Shown here piece after piece: positions 35,195-46,538 of a stretch of 64,000 nt of DNA; position 1 is the first letter of the stretch; each line of letters begins with the position of its first letter. Origin of the DNA: Dactylellina haptotyla (taxonomy: Eukaryota; Ascomycota; Orbiliomycetes; Orbiliales; Orbiliaceae); assembly GCA_031310005.1 (NCBI GenBank), contig CM062387.1, positions 1,674,001 to 1,738,000 of the forward strand, written 5' to 3'. The notes under the pieces were generated by a model. The model was not told the origin of the DNA, made no database searches, and saw only the letters and a program-made list of their open reading frames with translations. The position numbers and the translations under genes were made by a program.

Positions 35195-37110
35195 ATTGGT
35201 ATCGATAAGAGCCCCTCTGTCAATTGGTCGTAAACGGACTTGGATTGTATATTGCACGCTTTTTTTTCATGCACACCACCCTCAAACGCGGAAATTTCAC
35301 ATGCTAAAAATTATAATTTTTTAAGTAACATTGATTCTATAAAAATTAAAATGCTTATGCTTCCAAGTTTTTCTGGAAGCTATTCCTTTGAGAAATTTAT
35401 GACACGTCAATTTGACGACGATGATGTCTTATGCCATCGCGCTAGTGGTTCAACCGAGCTGTCACGGGAAACTGCGTAATCCAATAGAATTAAGTCCATT
35501 GAGCTCATCGAGACTGTATTCTAAGCTTAAAACCGGATAGCGTCGGTGCAAGAGTTCAGCCTCTCCACAAATGAATGTGATATCGCGAGTGATGGCTAAA
35601 TCGTTCACGGAATTCTGTATTTGTTTCTTATCAAATTGGGGTTTTAGAGGTTACGCCAATGCAAGTTGGCGATGCTGTCATTGAATCAATGCGAAGTAGT
35701 AATTTAAAGCGAGAAATGTTAATTTTCTTATTTTTAATGAAAAGCACTAGCTGTCTATGGCATTAGTAACCTGATATCCTGCGAGATGCCAGCGCATGTT
35801 GAAACTAACTGGCACCGAGAACCTAGCTCGCGAGGTATACCAGTGAATTGCAAAGAAGAAAAAAGGAAGAAGAAAAAGCAACATTCGATTAGAAACCACC
35901 GTCTTTTCGTGTGTTGAATATCTCGAAAAGCAATAAGGATCAATCGATCTTCTGAGGGATAGATAGAAGGCAAAAGCGCATCATTCTGAAATCTGTGTCT
36001 AGCCGATTAGTGCACCTAGTAGTCATAATGGACGAAGGGTTCTCCCGGTATGTCTTGGAAGGTCCCGATCACAAATAATCCTGGCATCCAACGGTATGCG
36101 CCGAAGCACGAGGCGTTATTGAAGGCGAGCCAGCTTCTTGACTGCAGCTATCCTTTCTTCGATTTCGGAGGTATCATCGATATTCATCCTCTCCTAAAGT
36201 AGAAAGGAAAATCAACCGACGCGGTTCGTCAGCAGGAAGTCTCAAAAATGGCTGAATATAGAATGTGGGATATTTGTAGCTGAACGAAGCACGTCTCTAA
36301 ACGGGAATGTGTAAGTATTCAAGGCGATCTTGTACGACGTTACTATCACCACAGGCATGTGCAAGCGTCTATTGTCCCGTTCGAGACACTATGGAGGCGT
36401 CCGGATTGTGCGAAAAAAAGGGTATAGGACATCAACACCATCGTGATCCCTGTCCGTTGGCAGCATATCACCCGGAAAACTGGGGATGCACAACCGACAA
36501 GCAAGGTGGAAGGCTGCATATTTTTGTGGACATTCCACAGAAGCTGAGGCCAATTCCTTATTTTCTTTCATGGGACGTCTTTACCCCCTAATCTCGCAAA
36601 AAGAAACGGAATGAGGCATTTTAAGGAAGGGGCGGACGAATTTGGGTGTATAAACGAGCTCTGGAGGGCAACCCAAAGGCGAGAGGCGAACAGCGACGGA
36701 GAAGGAAATCCATATGGTCGATGAAGCTGTGGATTGTTGGAAAAAACATAAATCCGGGGCAAGGGGTAGTGGTGGGCCCCGGGTGGCGCAACATGACCAC
36801 CATCAAACAGGAAGATATACGGGCTGTGGTATGTGCTGTTGTTGATCTGATTGCTTGGAAATTTTTTCCAAAAAAAAGGTAAGGGAAATTATGGTGGCAG
36901 GCAGGCGTGGATGTGTATTCAAGGCTGGATGGATTGAATGCGGTGAAACCTCGATAGTCGAAGTGTTTCGGGTTGCACACACTATTCTGAATGCATATTC
37001 TAGGCAAATTATGCTCTCCCGCATTTCCATCCAATCTCGAGTCCTTATCCCACGCCCGGGCAAAGGTGAAGGAATAACAAAAATCCTTGTAATAGCCTAG
37101 CCTAATAGAT

Positions 37111-39577
37111 TCAAAAGAGTTGCGAGCCATGAAAATCGCTTATAAGATCATACCGGGGTGGGGGATAAGAGGGGCTACATACCTTTAGATCCTGGGGATT
37201 GGCATCGCCGCCCATCCCGTCCGACACGGCGTCAAAGAACTCCTTATACCACCTCTTCCTAGCCATCCACAACCCTTGCATCCTCTTCACCTCCATCTGC
37301 AGCTTTTGCTTCTCCTCAGCTGATATCGGTTTCACATCGCCGCTCCTCAGAGGCTCGAGACGGTTGCGTAGGTCTGAGATTTCTTGCTGGAGGTTCCCCA
37401 CCTGGGATTCGAGATCATCTGCCGTCGGCATGGAGCGAAGGGTTTTAAGTGTCACCTGAAGAGTCTTTAGCTCAGATTTTAGCGTAGACGTGCGTGCTTT
37501 GAGAGACTCGACTGTGGTGCTCATATTCGCGATATCTTCTGGTGAAGCAAAATCATTAGGGTCCTATAGTGACGGAGAAGTGGTTATTCCGTTAACCGAG
37601 TTCTTAAAAAAAATTCTAATTATCCTCGTCTATGACGATATCTCTTGACACTAGCATTCTGTAATATCCGATACCCTAGGATGGATAAACGCTGTGAGGA
37701 GAGAGGTAGAGTCAAGCATAGAGCCGGATTCCGAAATCCCTTTCGAAAAGGAATGTGGAGCTGAGGAGGCGTATCCGCACCATCACTGTAGACGATGCCA
37801 CTTTGAGTCGATACTTGTTGACATGTTCCTTCATTGGTGGCGGTACTTTGTCCAAAGTACAACCGTCCTGATCGAAAGAACCACTAACCGCTATCCCTGA
37901 TCTTGTCAAAACCATGGGAAAGGCCCTGGCTGCCCAGACATTGCATTGGGCTACGCGTTCTGCAACATGCACAGACCAGACGAGAGCTCTCTCATCGTCA
38001 TTATCACGCTCCTCCTCCTTCAAGATATTGCTTACCTGAGGAATATGATACACCGTCTGTTTTCCTATTCATTCACCCACCACACCGTGCCCAAAGGTCA
38101 GCCTAGTTGTCAAACACGCTATAAATGACACCCTCGGGCTGCAAACCGAGCGTATTCGGCCGATCCGCATGGCCCAGAGGGTCCGTTCTCACCATCGACA
38201 AATAAAAAAAACATTAAGCAAAAGAGCGTTATTCGTCGACCTAACACGGAGGATTTGGATAAATGTATGTGAAAAAGAGACCATTGCTTACCAGAGACGC
38301 AAACCACCAGGTCTCCACTATCACTTAACTCCTTGAGCAGCTTTGCCGCATTTGCTTTGGTAACCGCGTTATGCAAATTCGCACTAATATCCGTGGCCGA
38401 ATATGGCCTATTCTGCTTCTGCAAGTAGTCGAGAATCAACTCCATAGCTAAAAGGAGACGGCACCCACGAGTCAGCACTCTTTTCTATTTTAATTTTTTT
38501 GGTTTCGTTGCTTTCATCATTCATATTGCATAAAGTAGCCGCCCTCCATTCAATTAAAACACCCGAATAAAGTGCTAGAACGGAAGGGTCGAAAATTAAA
38601 AGAAAAAACTCAACAATCCAGGAAATCGTTCAGCCCTTTCGAGATTTTCCCCTCTTTCTCCACCTTTCAGCTCTTCAACTCGGGAGCCCAGGACTGCCCT
38701 TCGTCTCCAACACCGGAGATTATTCCTGCCGATGCATTTCCCACCATCTCTTTCCCCATGCATGCCTGCCACCACCCAGAAAATCACAACAGCCGCCCCG
38801 AGACAAAGAAAAAAAAAAAAAAAAAAAAGTGATATATCAAACCTCCACAAAAAAATTAAAAAATAAATTCGTTGCCTCTACTCGCTTCGTGTGTCATTTG
38901 GGGATGCAAGCAAGCCCATGCCCATGCTTTGCAGATAGCGAAGTAACCAAAAAAAGGAACGTGCATATGCATACCGACTAAAACATGATCAAGCCTGGCA
39001 AAAAAACAAAAACAAAAGAGGTATCTTTTGCGTGCACATTGCAGGAGAGATCCAACCGTTTCGATACCCACTGATAGTGGGCAGATAGGACAGATGCCAG
39101 ATGCTTGAGCGTGCAGGGGTGGATAGGGATCATATGGGCAGACCGAAGCTGGCGAAACCGACGGGAAATACCAAGCTTCGAAATAAAAGAGGAAAGAAAA
39201 GGAACACAACAAGCACGAACGACCGGAACCGCTCGCAGATGTTGCTCGCTGAACGACGAATCAGAAGTTTAGATGCATCTTTTTTCCCAGATGCTTTGCA
39301 GCCAGCCAACAACCCCGCACTGAACAGGGGAGGGGTGTGTGTGGACAGACGGTGGCAAGCGAGTTCAGGCATTTAACGATGTGAGTTTTCTGGACGTGAA
39401 GCTAGGAGATGGAGGATTGCGTGGAAGAAAAAACGATGCAGTGGATTTGATTGGGCTCGTGAGGAATGAGCTCGAGGAGCTAATGGCATAAAGCATCGAT
39501 GGTGGTGTTCAATACACACCTTCATCTCTCTTGGCTTTTGGTGCTTCCCTTTTGTCTGCTGCCTTTTTCGGTGCCAT
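37111..39577 (-). CDS. HOP2: Homologous-pairing protein 2 (TBPIP/Hop2 family)
   Basis: Meiotic factor that, with Mnd1, stimulates Dmc1/Rad51 strand invasion between homologues. Minus-strand exons: 39577-39520, 38447-38292, 38064-38036 (29 nt) and 37563 to 37183 or further. Exon 1 encodes a basic tail, MAPKKAADKREAPKAKRDE. Exon 2 carries the winged-helix domain (LILDYLQKQNRPYSATDISA, then KANAAKLLKELSDSGDLV). Exon 3 gives GKQTVYHIPQ. Exon 4 gives DPNDFASPEDIA and a leucine-zipper-like coiled coil (TTVESLKARTSTLKSELKTL, SQVGNLQQEISDLRNRLEPL). The C-terminal end is unresolved: reading through the GTATGT at 37182 stops at 37111 (232 aa), while splicing there would need a last exon I could not place. 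Introns of 1072, 227 and 472 nt are very long for such a fungus. The branch site and acceptor of intron 1 (CTGAC, TTTTAG) look good. Confidence 0.88.
38808..38828. repeat. Poly(A) tract inside HOP2 intron 1
   Basis: Run of about 20 A on the plus strand (poly-T in the HOP2 transcript sense). Within the long first intron and with no flanking target-site duplication that I can see, so not evidence of a retroposed copy. Confidence 0.7.
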
Positions 39578-40338
39578 GTTTTGCTGGCTGATATACAAGG
39601 GATGCTCTCAATGTAAATCAAATAAAAAAGTTGGTGTTGGACGGTTGATGCAAGAAGCAAGGGCTGATCTGGAGAGAGCTCGGATTATTACGAGAAGGTA
39701 ACTGGAAGACGCAAGCGGGTGGAGAAGGAGGGATTAGATGAGATGAGATGAGATGCAACAAGAAGGTGAATTTGAGGAGGATGTTGCTGTGAACGTCGTG
39801 ATCGTTACTGCGATGGCTGATAACTGCGGTGTGGCAGGCACCTGGCTGATAGTTCGATAAGGGGCTGTCGACGTGAACCACAACGCAAATACTACCACAC
39901 TCGACTCCTCCTGTCTACGTGTGCTGCAATGTTCACCTCCAGAAAGCTTACAAATTGGGCTTTCGTGGCCAGTACCTGGTTTGGTATTTTAATTCGCGAC
40001 GCGCTTTTGGCTGTAATTATCATCCATTCAATAGAGCTTCGCCACCTAAGTAAGCACTTTGAAGTACCATTTTAAAAGTTGGGTGTGCAGCTACACAGGT
40101 GCATACAAAGGCCCTTCTATACAATCCAACAATGGTGTATAACAGGCCCGAATAACACCCTCAAACCCGCATTCTAAAAGCGCTTAATTGGCCAATTAAA
40201 CAAGGTATCTCAATCGGTGACTAAACTTTTTTCATCAATTACAACAGACATAAACTATCTACATCGCTTGTTGTATGCACCTTCAAATAATACCAACTCG
40301 CCGTTCTCCTATAACTTATGCGCTTACTTTCTTCATAA
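39578..40338. other. Intergenic region between HOP2 and UGGT
   Basis: Contains the HOP2 promoter (next to 39578) and the 3' flank of the UGGT gene. It carries a GATGAGAT-type simple repeat at 39734-39756. A CGCAAAT string at 39894-39900 resembles the core of the yeast Ndt80 site, but lacks the full consensus. No gene is visible. Confidence 0.5.
39734..39756. repeat. (GAGAT)n microsatellite
   Basis: About four tandem GAGAT units in the HOP2 upstream region. Confidence 0.7.
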
Positions 40339-43300
40339 TTACAATTCGTCCTTTGGTGGCACCACCTTCTCTGCTTCGGTCTCGGTCTTCTCTTCCTTAA
40401 CTTCCTTTTTGACTTCCTCTTTCACAGCCTTCTCCTGTTCTCCAAGCACTTCTTTCTGCACCAATGCCTCTCTCATATTCTCCACACCCTTAGCTTTAAC
40501 CCGCTTAGCCAGCGCCGCAATCTCATCATCATACGCGGTCCACTCTGGCACTTGCCGTCTCGCTCTGTCGAGCTTGGGCTCCTTTGTCATCGGGTTATTG
40601 CACAGATCGATGGTTTTCGCGGTCTTGAAGCTCTCGTCGCTGCACCAGGTCTCGCACCACAGCCAATCCTGAGGTAACGAGAAGATTGGCAAGAAGCGCT
40701 GCATATTGTTAGGTAGGTCCTGGTCGAGATTGGCAAGACTGTTGGGATCGGCCGAGAGCTGATGATATTGCTGCCTGAGGCGGTCTCCGCCGGCGAGTTG
40801 GCGGAATAACTTCAAATCAACGACGAAGAGAGCGCTGTGCGGGGATTTGTTAGTATTTCATGCAATTGATTTCTTTTCTTTTAGGATTTAAGATGATCAT
40901 AATATAGCATACCTAATATGATATTTCAAATCTCCCAAGAACGTTTTCCAGTATCCTTGTTTCCAGAATCTGAATCCTTCAATCTCGGTTCGCGAGTCGC
41001 ACATGGGTGTGAAGCCGTACGGTGCACCTTCCAAATCGAGGTCCACAAGCTCCTTCATATCCGTTCTGACGATCTGATCGGCGTCAACGAAAATGATCTT
41101 ATCAAGATTGAGGGGGAAGAGGACATCCAAGAAGAGGATCTTGTAGCCCCAGATTTCTCTTTGCTTTTCCTTTTGTTGGCGGAGCCAGTGTGGCCATTTG
41201 TAGGTGACAAGTTCATATTCAAAGTTATATTCTTTAGCCATGGTTGGAATGAAGTCCTGTTATTACCAAGTTAGTAACCGTTATATTGTGGTATTTCCGT
41301 ATGTGAAATGGGACGATTTACCTTGAAAGCCGGTGACAAGAAGTTCTCGATGAACCAGAACTTGACAGTGTGGTTGGTATGCTTCATCACACTCAACATC
41401 ATAAGATTCAAGAACCGCTCGTACAAGTGACCGCTGGCAACCGAGAAGATGTTAATCTCAGCTGTCGCCTTTCCGACGTCCTTCTTCTCCTTGCCCTTCA
41501 TGATTCCCAACTTTGACAACAATCCGTCGGCGAAGCCTCCACCCTTGTCACCAGAGCCCGAATCATCCTCTGGGTGCGCTGCGAAGACATCGACCCCCTG
41601 GTACCCTTTATTACGCTTCAACCTTGGGTATAATGTGACTCCGCGGAAGCTCATTAAGGTTACATCTTTCACATCATCTTCACTATTATCTGCCAGATCG
41701 AAGCCGCCGGCTCCTAGACTCTGGATATGGAAGATATCAGCCGATCGGCCAGGCTTAAGACGGATTTGCCAATGACCTGGGTTGGATTTGAACTGGAAGT
41801 ATCCGAGGTTCTGCATGACGATGGTATCTTCCATTACTGGGTTCTTGGAAGATCCGAGTTCCATCTGCGCACCGGCAGATGGCTCGTTGAGCGAGGTATC
41901 GCGCGAGTGTCCCTCGATGAGGATGTTACGCAGCACGTATGTAGCATTCAGATCAGAAGTTCCAAATCGTTCCTTGAAAGTCTGGAGTTTAATATTGTCG
42001 AGATCGTGGATAGTCTCCGATGGGGCAACAAGCCAGGATGGAGGAATATCCATGCTGAGCGAGTAGAGTGTCTTATCTGGGAGATCGATGAATTGTGCCT
42101 TTGGCTCGAGGATATCTCCGTTCGCGTCGAACTTGGGCTGGGAGTAGAGGACATGACGGTAATACCGTTTGATCGGTACCTCGGTAAGACGTTCCTTCGG
42201 GTTCAACCAGGTGAAGATACCGACTCCGTCCATGGACATGAGTACACGGAGAATGGGTGCCCACTTTTGTGCAACTTCGCTGAGAGGATCTAGGGAGACC
42301 ATGAAGCGGAAGGTTGACCAAATTGGGTCGCCGGACTTTAGAACGGTCTTTCTTCTCTTCCACAAATTGTACAGATTGGTTCTGACGTTGGAAGATCGGT
42401 CGACGAGGCCGGTATTGTGGGGTGTTTGGAGGACTGTCATAGCAGAAGTGAGTCTTCCTTTGTAGTTTGCAGCTCTTAATCTGTCGAGCACACCCATGGT
42501 CTTCGCGGCGGTGAGAACTGGGGTAATTCGCGCCTTGAGCTCGACTTCGATGAGAGTCTCAAAGTCCTCCTGGAAGAAGTTGATGCTATTGTCGAATGGT
42601 CCCATGAGTCTGCCGTTGACTAAGACGGCGCGCTGGCCGGGCTTGATACCCAACTTCCTCTCGAGGAAAGCAGCGGTCTCTCGCCAGAATTTTTCAGCAG
42701 CTACTTGGTCTGGAATTGCCCAACCAGCGGTTTTGGCATCGGCACCAAGAATCTTTTGGTCAGCACCTTCGATTTTCATATCGACGTAGTCCTTTTCAGG
42801 CTTGACTTCTGCGATCAACTTTTGCAGGATCCCTGGTGTTGTCGACACTAGAGTGTTCCCACCAAGGGAATAAAGAAGAGCAGATAGCGTCTGTACCTGT
42901 GTCTTATATTCAGAGTTCGAGATAGCTGTGACTGAAATTCCGGGTTTGCGATCCTGTACTGCAGCCACTTCTTCGAGGAGGCTATAGCCGGTCGGGGTAT
43001 CGAAATCTCCGATAACCCAAACGTCAGCAGATGCGGTTTCTGCCTCCTCGGTGAGCATCCCTGGAAAATATGGTAGCTTGTCAAATGTTTCAGGATCGGC
43101 TTCGCGCAAATCGCAAAGGTTGACGACATTAGGAGCCTCGTCTTTGAAGATCAATGTGCTTCGACGCCTGATCGGTTTGTCCAAGACAAAAGAAACGATA
43201 TCATTTTCATCATTGAGTTCTTCTGCTCGGATAGCTTGCTGAATGCGTCGGATATCGTTCGGCAGGGAGTTGGTGAGAACATTGATCCAATCGTCCCCGA

Positions 43301-45342
43301 ATGGCTGACCGATACCGTTAATGAAGAAAGGATATGGGCGAGTGTGAACTCCCAATCTCTCCTCCCAAACACCGGCGCTCTGATGTGTCGCTTGCCAATA
43401 GCTTGATTCCATAACGCCGGAGAGCGAAACCTTTTCTTTTCCATCCTTTAGTGTCCTTCCCTTGATTGCGTGGTGAATATACTCGGGGGCTGGATATCGA
43501 ACGTTGTATTTATCTGCATCAAGCCCGTCCTTAAGGTAGCTGTTTGCAGTGATTAAATCGTACGAGTCCGCGAGAGCAGCGTAGATTCTGGCATTCGTCG
43601 AACCGAGATTGTTTCGAATGACTGGGACCACGCCGATGCGGAGAGCTAGTCCTCGCTTGACAAACATGAACAACCGTTCTGTAAGGAGGACGAGATCATC
43701 TCGGTTCGAGAAGTCAAGGGGGATGACGAGATTGTGAATATTCTTCTTGATATTTGCGAGTTGGCCACCATAAGTTGGCATCAAGATCTCGTTGATGGAT
43801 TCCGGCCAGTCTTTGTAGCTCTCTTCCGTTTCCAAGTCGTTGAGCCAAATAATAGCACCCTGTTCTCTCTCTTGTTCACGCCAATCAAACCTTGGCTTCT
43901 CTTCAACCAGTTTGGATTGGGTAATGTTCTCATGAGTGATCAGGTCGAGCGTTTCCTTTTGATTCAGTCCGAGTTCTCGGATCTGAAGGGTGTATTTTCG
44001 TTCTCTCCTCATAAGTTCGAGAAGTGTAGTAGCGGTGACCTCAGATGGGTCTAGCATCATACCGTTGAGAAACATTGCATTGAAACCCTCTGGAAGCCAC
44101 TGCTCTCTGTTCGCGTGATGTTCTTCCATGAATTCAGGCAAGACACCGCCCATGTGTCCGATAGTGTGGGCAAATTTTGGGAAATCGGATAGGATTTTCA
44201 TGAGGATATCTGGAGGATAGATACCGCTCTTGGAGACGAAATTCGCCGTCTTGAAGCCAAGATCCCCCAAGTACTTTTGACTCAAAGGGATAAGATCTCT
44301 TAAGTCTTTTACGGGGTCATCGATATCTTCGAGATCCCATAGCGGAAATCGTGGCTCCTTTGGTTCGAGGCCTTCAACAGTTTTAAACTTGTACTTTGGT
44401 GATGGAGAAGGCTTGACGGATGATGTAGTAGAAGATGAGGAAGCCGCATCCTCTCCTTCCTTGGCATCTCTATCGTCAATGACCATGTAATCGGTCTTCT
44501 TCAAGACGAGACTGACACCATATCCACTCAAAGCAACGGGTTTTGGATTTTGAAGAGATGGAGATGGTCTGTATCGAATTTTGTAGGCGATACCGGCTTT
44601 CTCAGCTGTTTCGACCATCTCAGCGTATGCCATTGGAAAACCTTCATGAAGAACATCGATGTAGAAAATGACCAAGCCCTTGCGAAGATCATCCGTGGAT
44701 AATCTATCGAATGCGATTTCTTTTATTCGGCTGGCAGAACTCGACTTGGGTTGGACTTTGGCGAGGTCCTCTGCTTTGCAGCTCTGTCTCTCACCATCGT
44801 CAAACCATACCGGGCAATCCTTTCCCTTGGCAAAGTCCACGTTGTTGAGGTAGTATTGGTACTGCGCTTCTATTCGAGGGGAGGTCTCGCGGAGGGCCAT
44901 GCAGAACTTCCACGTGGGGAGAAACTGATGGTTCAATAGCTCGTTCTTCTCGACGTATTCCACAAGGCTATCGTACATTTTCTTGTCAGGATGCACAATT
45001 TTGAGCGTCTCGGCTCCTAAGAGCTTTAGAAGCGTAAAGTAGAACGCTTGGTTTTCGAGAGCGGCACATTCTCTGTTTTGCAGCAAATACGATCAGTCTA
45101 TTTGTATAATTTCCAATTGCGACGAGGAATAGCTCTTACAAGATCTCGAGGATGAATGGACCAGCGTTCCATGAAGTCTTCAAGCTGAGGTTGAGACCCT
45201 CCCAGCGTTTCACGGTCCCATCTTCAACAATATCTTGGGGCTGGCTTCGAGCGGAAGCCAGTTGGATAGAGGACAATGCAAGGACGCTGGTCAACAGCGC
45301 CCCGCGACTGGGACGTTGAGACCAGAGTGTGGAGAACCACAT
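40339..45342 (-). CDS. UDP-glucose:glycoprotein glucosyltransferase (UGGT)
   Basis: ER-lumen folding sensor that re-glucosylates N-glycans of misfolded glycoproteins so that calnexin binds them again. Minus-strand exons 45342-45140, 45072-41322, 41256-40913 and 40834-40339 total 4794 nt, 1597 aa, the normal size. Signal peptide: hydrophobic stretch [17 protein letters not shown] after a basic start. The large middle part matches the thioredoxin-like and beta-sandwich sensor domains ([39 protein letters not shown]). The C-terminal glycosyltransferase-24 domain starts near [20 protein letters not shown], with the DxD metal site in [13 protein letters not shown] (Asp1376, Asp1378). The conserved ends [20 protein letters not shown] and [11 protein letters not shown] are present. 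The last four residues are KDEL, an ER-retrieval signal. It is transcribed divergently from coatomer alpha. Confidence 0.97.
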
Positions 45343-45458
45343 TCTGGCCGCAGGTTCTATTGAACTTTATATGACGAAGACGCGATATATCCGAGGACAG
45401 GTGCAAGCGAGGGCCGGTTCGTTATCGATAACTGGAGCTCTATCGTCGCGCCCGCATG

Positions 45459-45465
45459 TACGTGT
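45459..45465. promoter_or_regulatory. UPRE-2-like TACGTGT box
   Basis: TACGTGT, 117-123 bp upstream of the UGGT ATG. TACGTG[TG] is the yeast UPRE-2, bound under ER stress by Hac1 (with Gcn4). UGGT is a typical unfolded-protein-response target in several organisms, so the site is plausible. The role here is inferred. Confidence 0.4.
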
Positions 45466-45575
45466 ACCAGTTAGCACCCCGCAGAAAGTATAAAAGGTCA
45501 ATTGGGCTGGGAGAGGGCTTTGGAGGGCATCAGACGGGTGTCCCGTACTTATCTACGAAATCCTGATACACGCAT

Positions 45576-45583
45576 TGACGTCA
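45576..45583. promoter_or_regulatory. CRE palindrome TGACGTCA
   Basis: Perfect 8-bp CRE/ATF site within TTGACGTCAA, about 234 bp from the UGGT start and 960 bp from the coatomer start. Bound by CREB/ATF-type bZIP factors in fungi; which gene it would serve is unknown. Confidence 0.45.
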
Positions 45584-46538
45584 AGACGGAGGCGTGCCGT
45601 GGGTCATGTTTCGACAATCTGGCATCTTTGGGGATCACGGACGGGAGCACGGTGCTGTGTGTCGACTACCCCAGATGCAGCAGCCCACCGCCCACCGTCC
45701 AATTTTCCGCAGGCCGCAAATGGGCCACAGGCCAAGAGCCCCACGCCCAGGGTTCGCCCATGAACCGGCCCGGGTGGCAGGCCCGGCTGCGCTTTTCAGG
45801 CCCATTGTGGCCTGTTTCGAGCGGTTCTCGCAGCTCGAGCGGATTATATTTCACCGCAGAGGGCGGCCTACATGACGCCCACCAGTCGGGTAGTACCGGC
45901 TATTCGCAGCCTGGCACTGGCAGTGCTGAGAGCTGCGCTGTCGACGCCGAAGCAGCGCACATCGAGGCCTGGCCGGGATCTAATCTTATCAGATCGCACG
46001 TGCTGCGGGACGACCCTGTCAAACTGTCAAATGCACAACGACGCCCGTTGTGTTGCATTCGCGGCAAACGGTCAAACGCAACAACGCAGTGTGTTGCCAA
46101 CAGCTCCGAGCTCCACGCCAGACGAACAGGCCAAATTTGTGTGGGAAAGCTGCAAAGTGTCCTCCTGAGTGAGCCAGCCAGCCAGCAGCCTGCTCGAACG
46201 CACGTCCAAGCTACCGACGACAGCGACGACGTCGACGACACAAACATCTTCTACTGCCACCCGCGGGAACTTGCTGGCCACAACTGCATCCTCATCATCA
46301 TCTCATCCTCCGCCCCGTGCCCGGCATCTACGCCCTCTCCGCTTCACCCGCCCTCCCCACTTACCTTCGAATTGGGCCTGCTTCGACTCGCTACCGTGTT
46401 GTGGGGATAGGAGGAGGATAATTAGAGCTAACTGCTGGCGACAAAAGTCTCCCGAGGGAGCGAGCTACAACCCCATCTATCCACCTCACCCGCCCTTTCT
46501 AGCAGCATCGTACAATCGCTGCTCCCTTCGTTTCCATA

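Larger units (their letters stand above)
27363..37110. other. Long non-coding region upstream of the CCCH gene
   Basis: Almost 10 kb without a supportable protein gene, the largest gap in the window. All open frames are short (under about 140 codons), lack family motifs and do not join through convincing introns. Composition is mixed rather than strongly AT-rich, which argues against a fully RIP-decayed transposon. The first 1-2 kb next to 27362 should contain the zinc-finger promoter and perhaps a long 5' leader. Simple repeats lie at 32826-32841 and 35173-35194. I see no tRNA, rRNA or terminal-repeat structure. Long regulatory regions or unannotated non-coding transcripts are possible. Confidence 0.5.
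45343..46538. promoter_or_regulatory. Shared 1.2-kb promoter of UGGT and coatomer alpha
   Basis: Head-to-head intergenic region, GC-rich in its middle. It contains a TACGTG box and a TGACGTCA palindrome on the UGGT side (listed separately). A 302-codon open frame (45502-46410, +) crosses it, but I take it as an artefact of GC-rich sequence. Confidence 0.55.

Noticed and set aside
38808-38828. Poly(A) run as a sign of a LINE/SINE or retroposed gene
   Set aside because: No coding or A/B-box sequence before it and no flanking duplications; it is inside an intron rich in A/T runs.
39894-39900. CGCAAAT as an Ndt80 meiotic site upstream of HOP2
   Set aside because: Only the core matches (a G two bases before is missing), it lies 317 bp away, and such a short string is expected by chance.
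45502-46410. A 302-codon plus-strand open frame in the UGGT/coatomer promoter
   Set aside because: The region is GC-rich, which favours long chance frames. The translation has no domain, signal or regular composition, and it lies where two promoters are expected.
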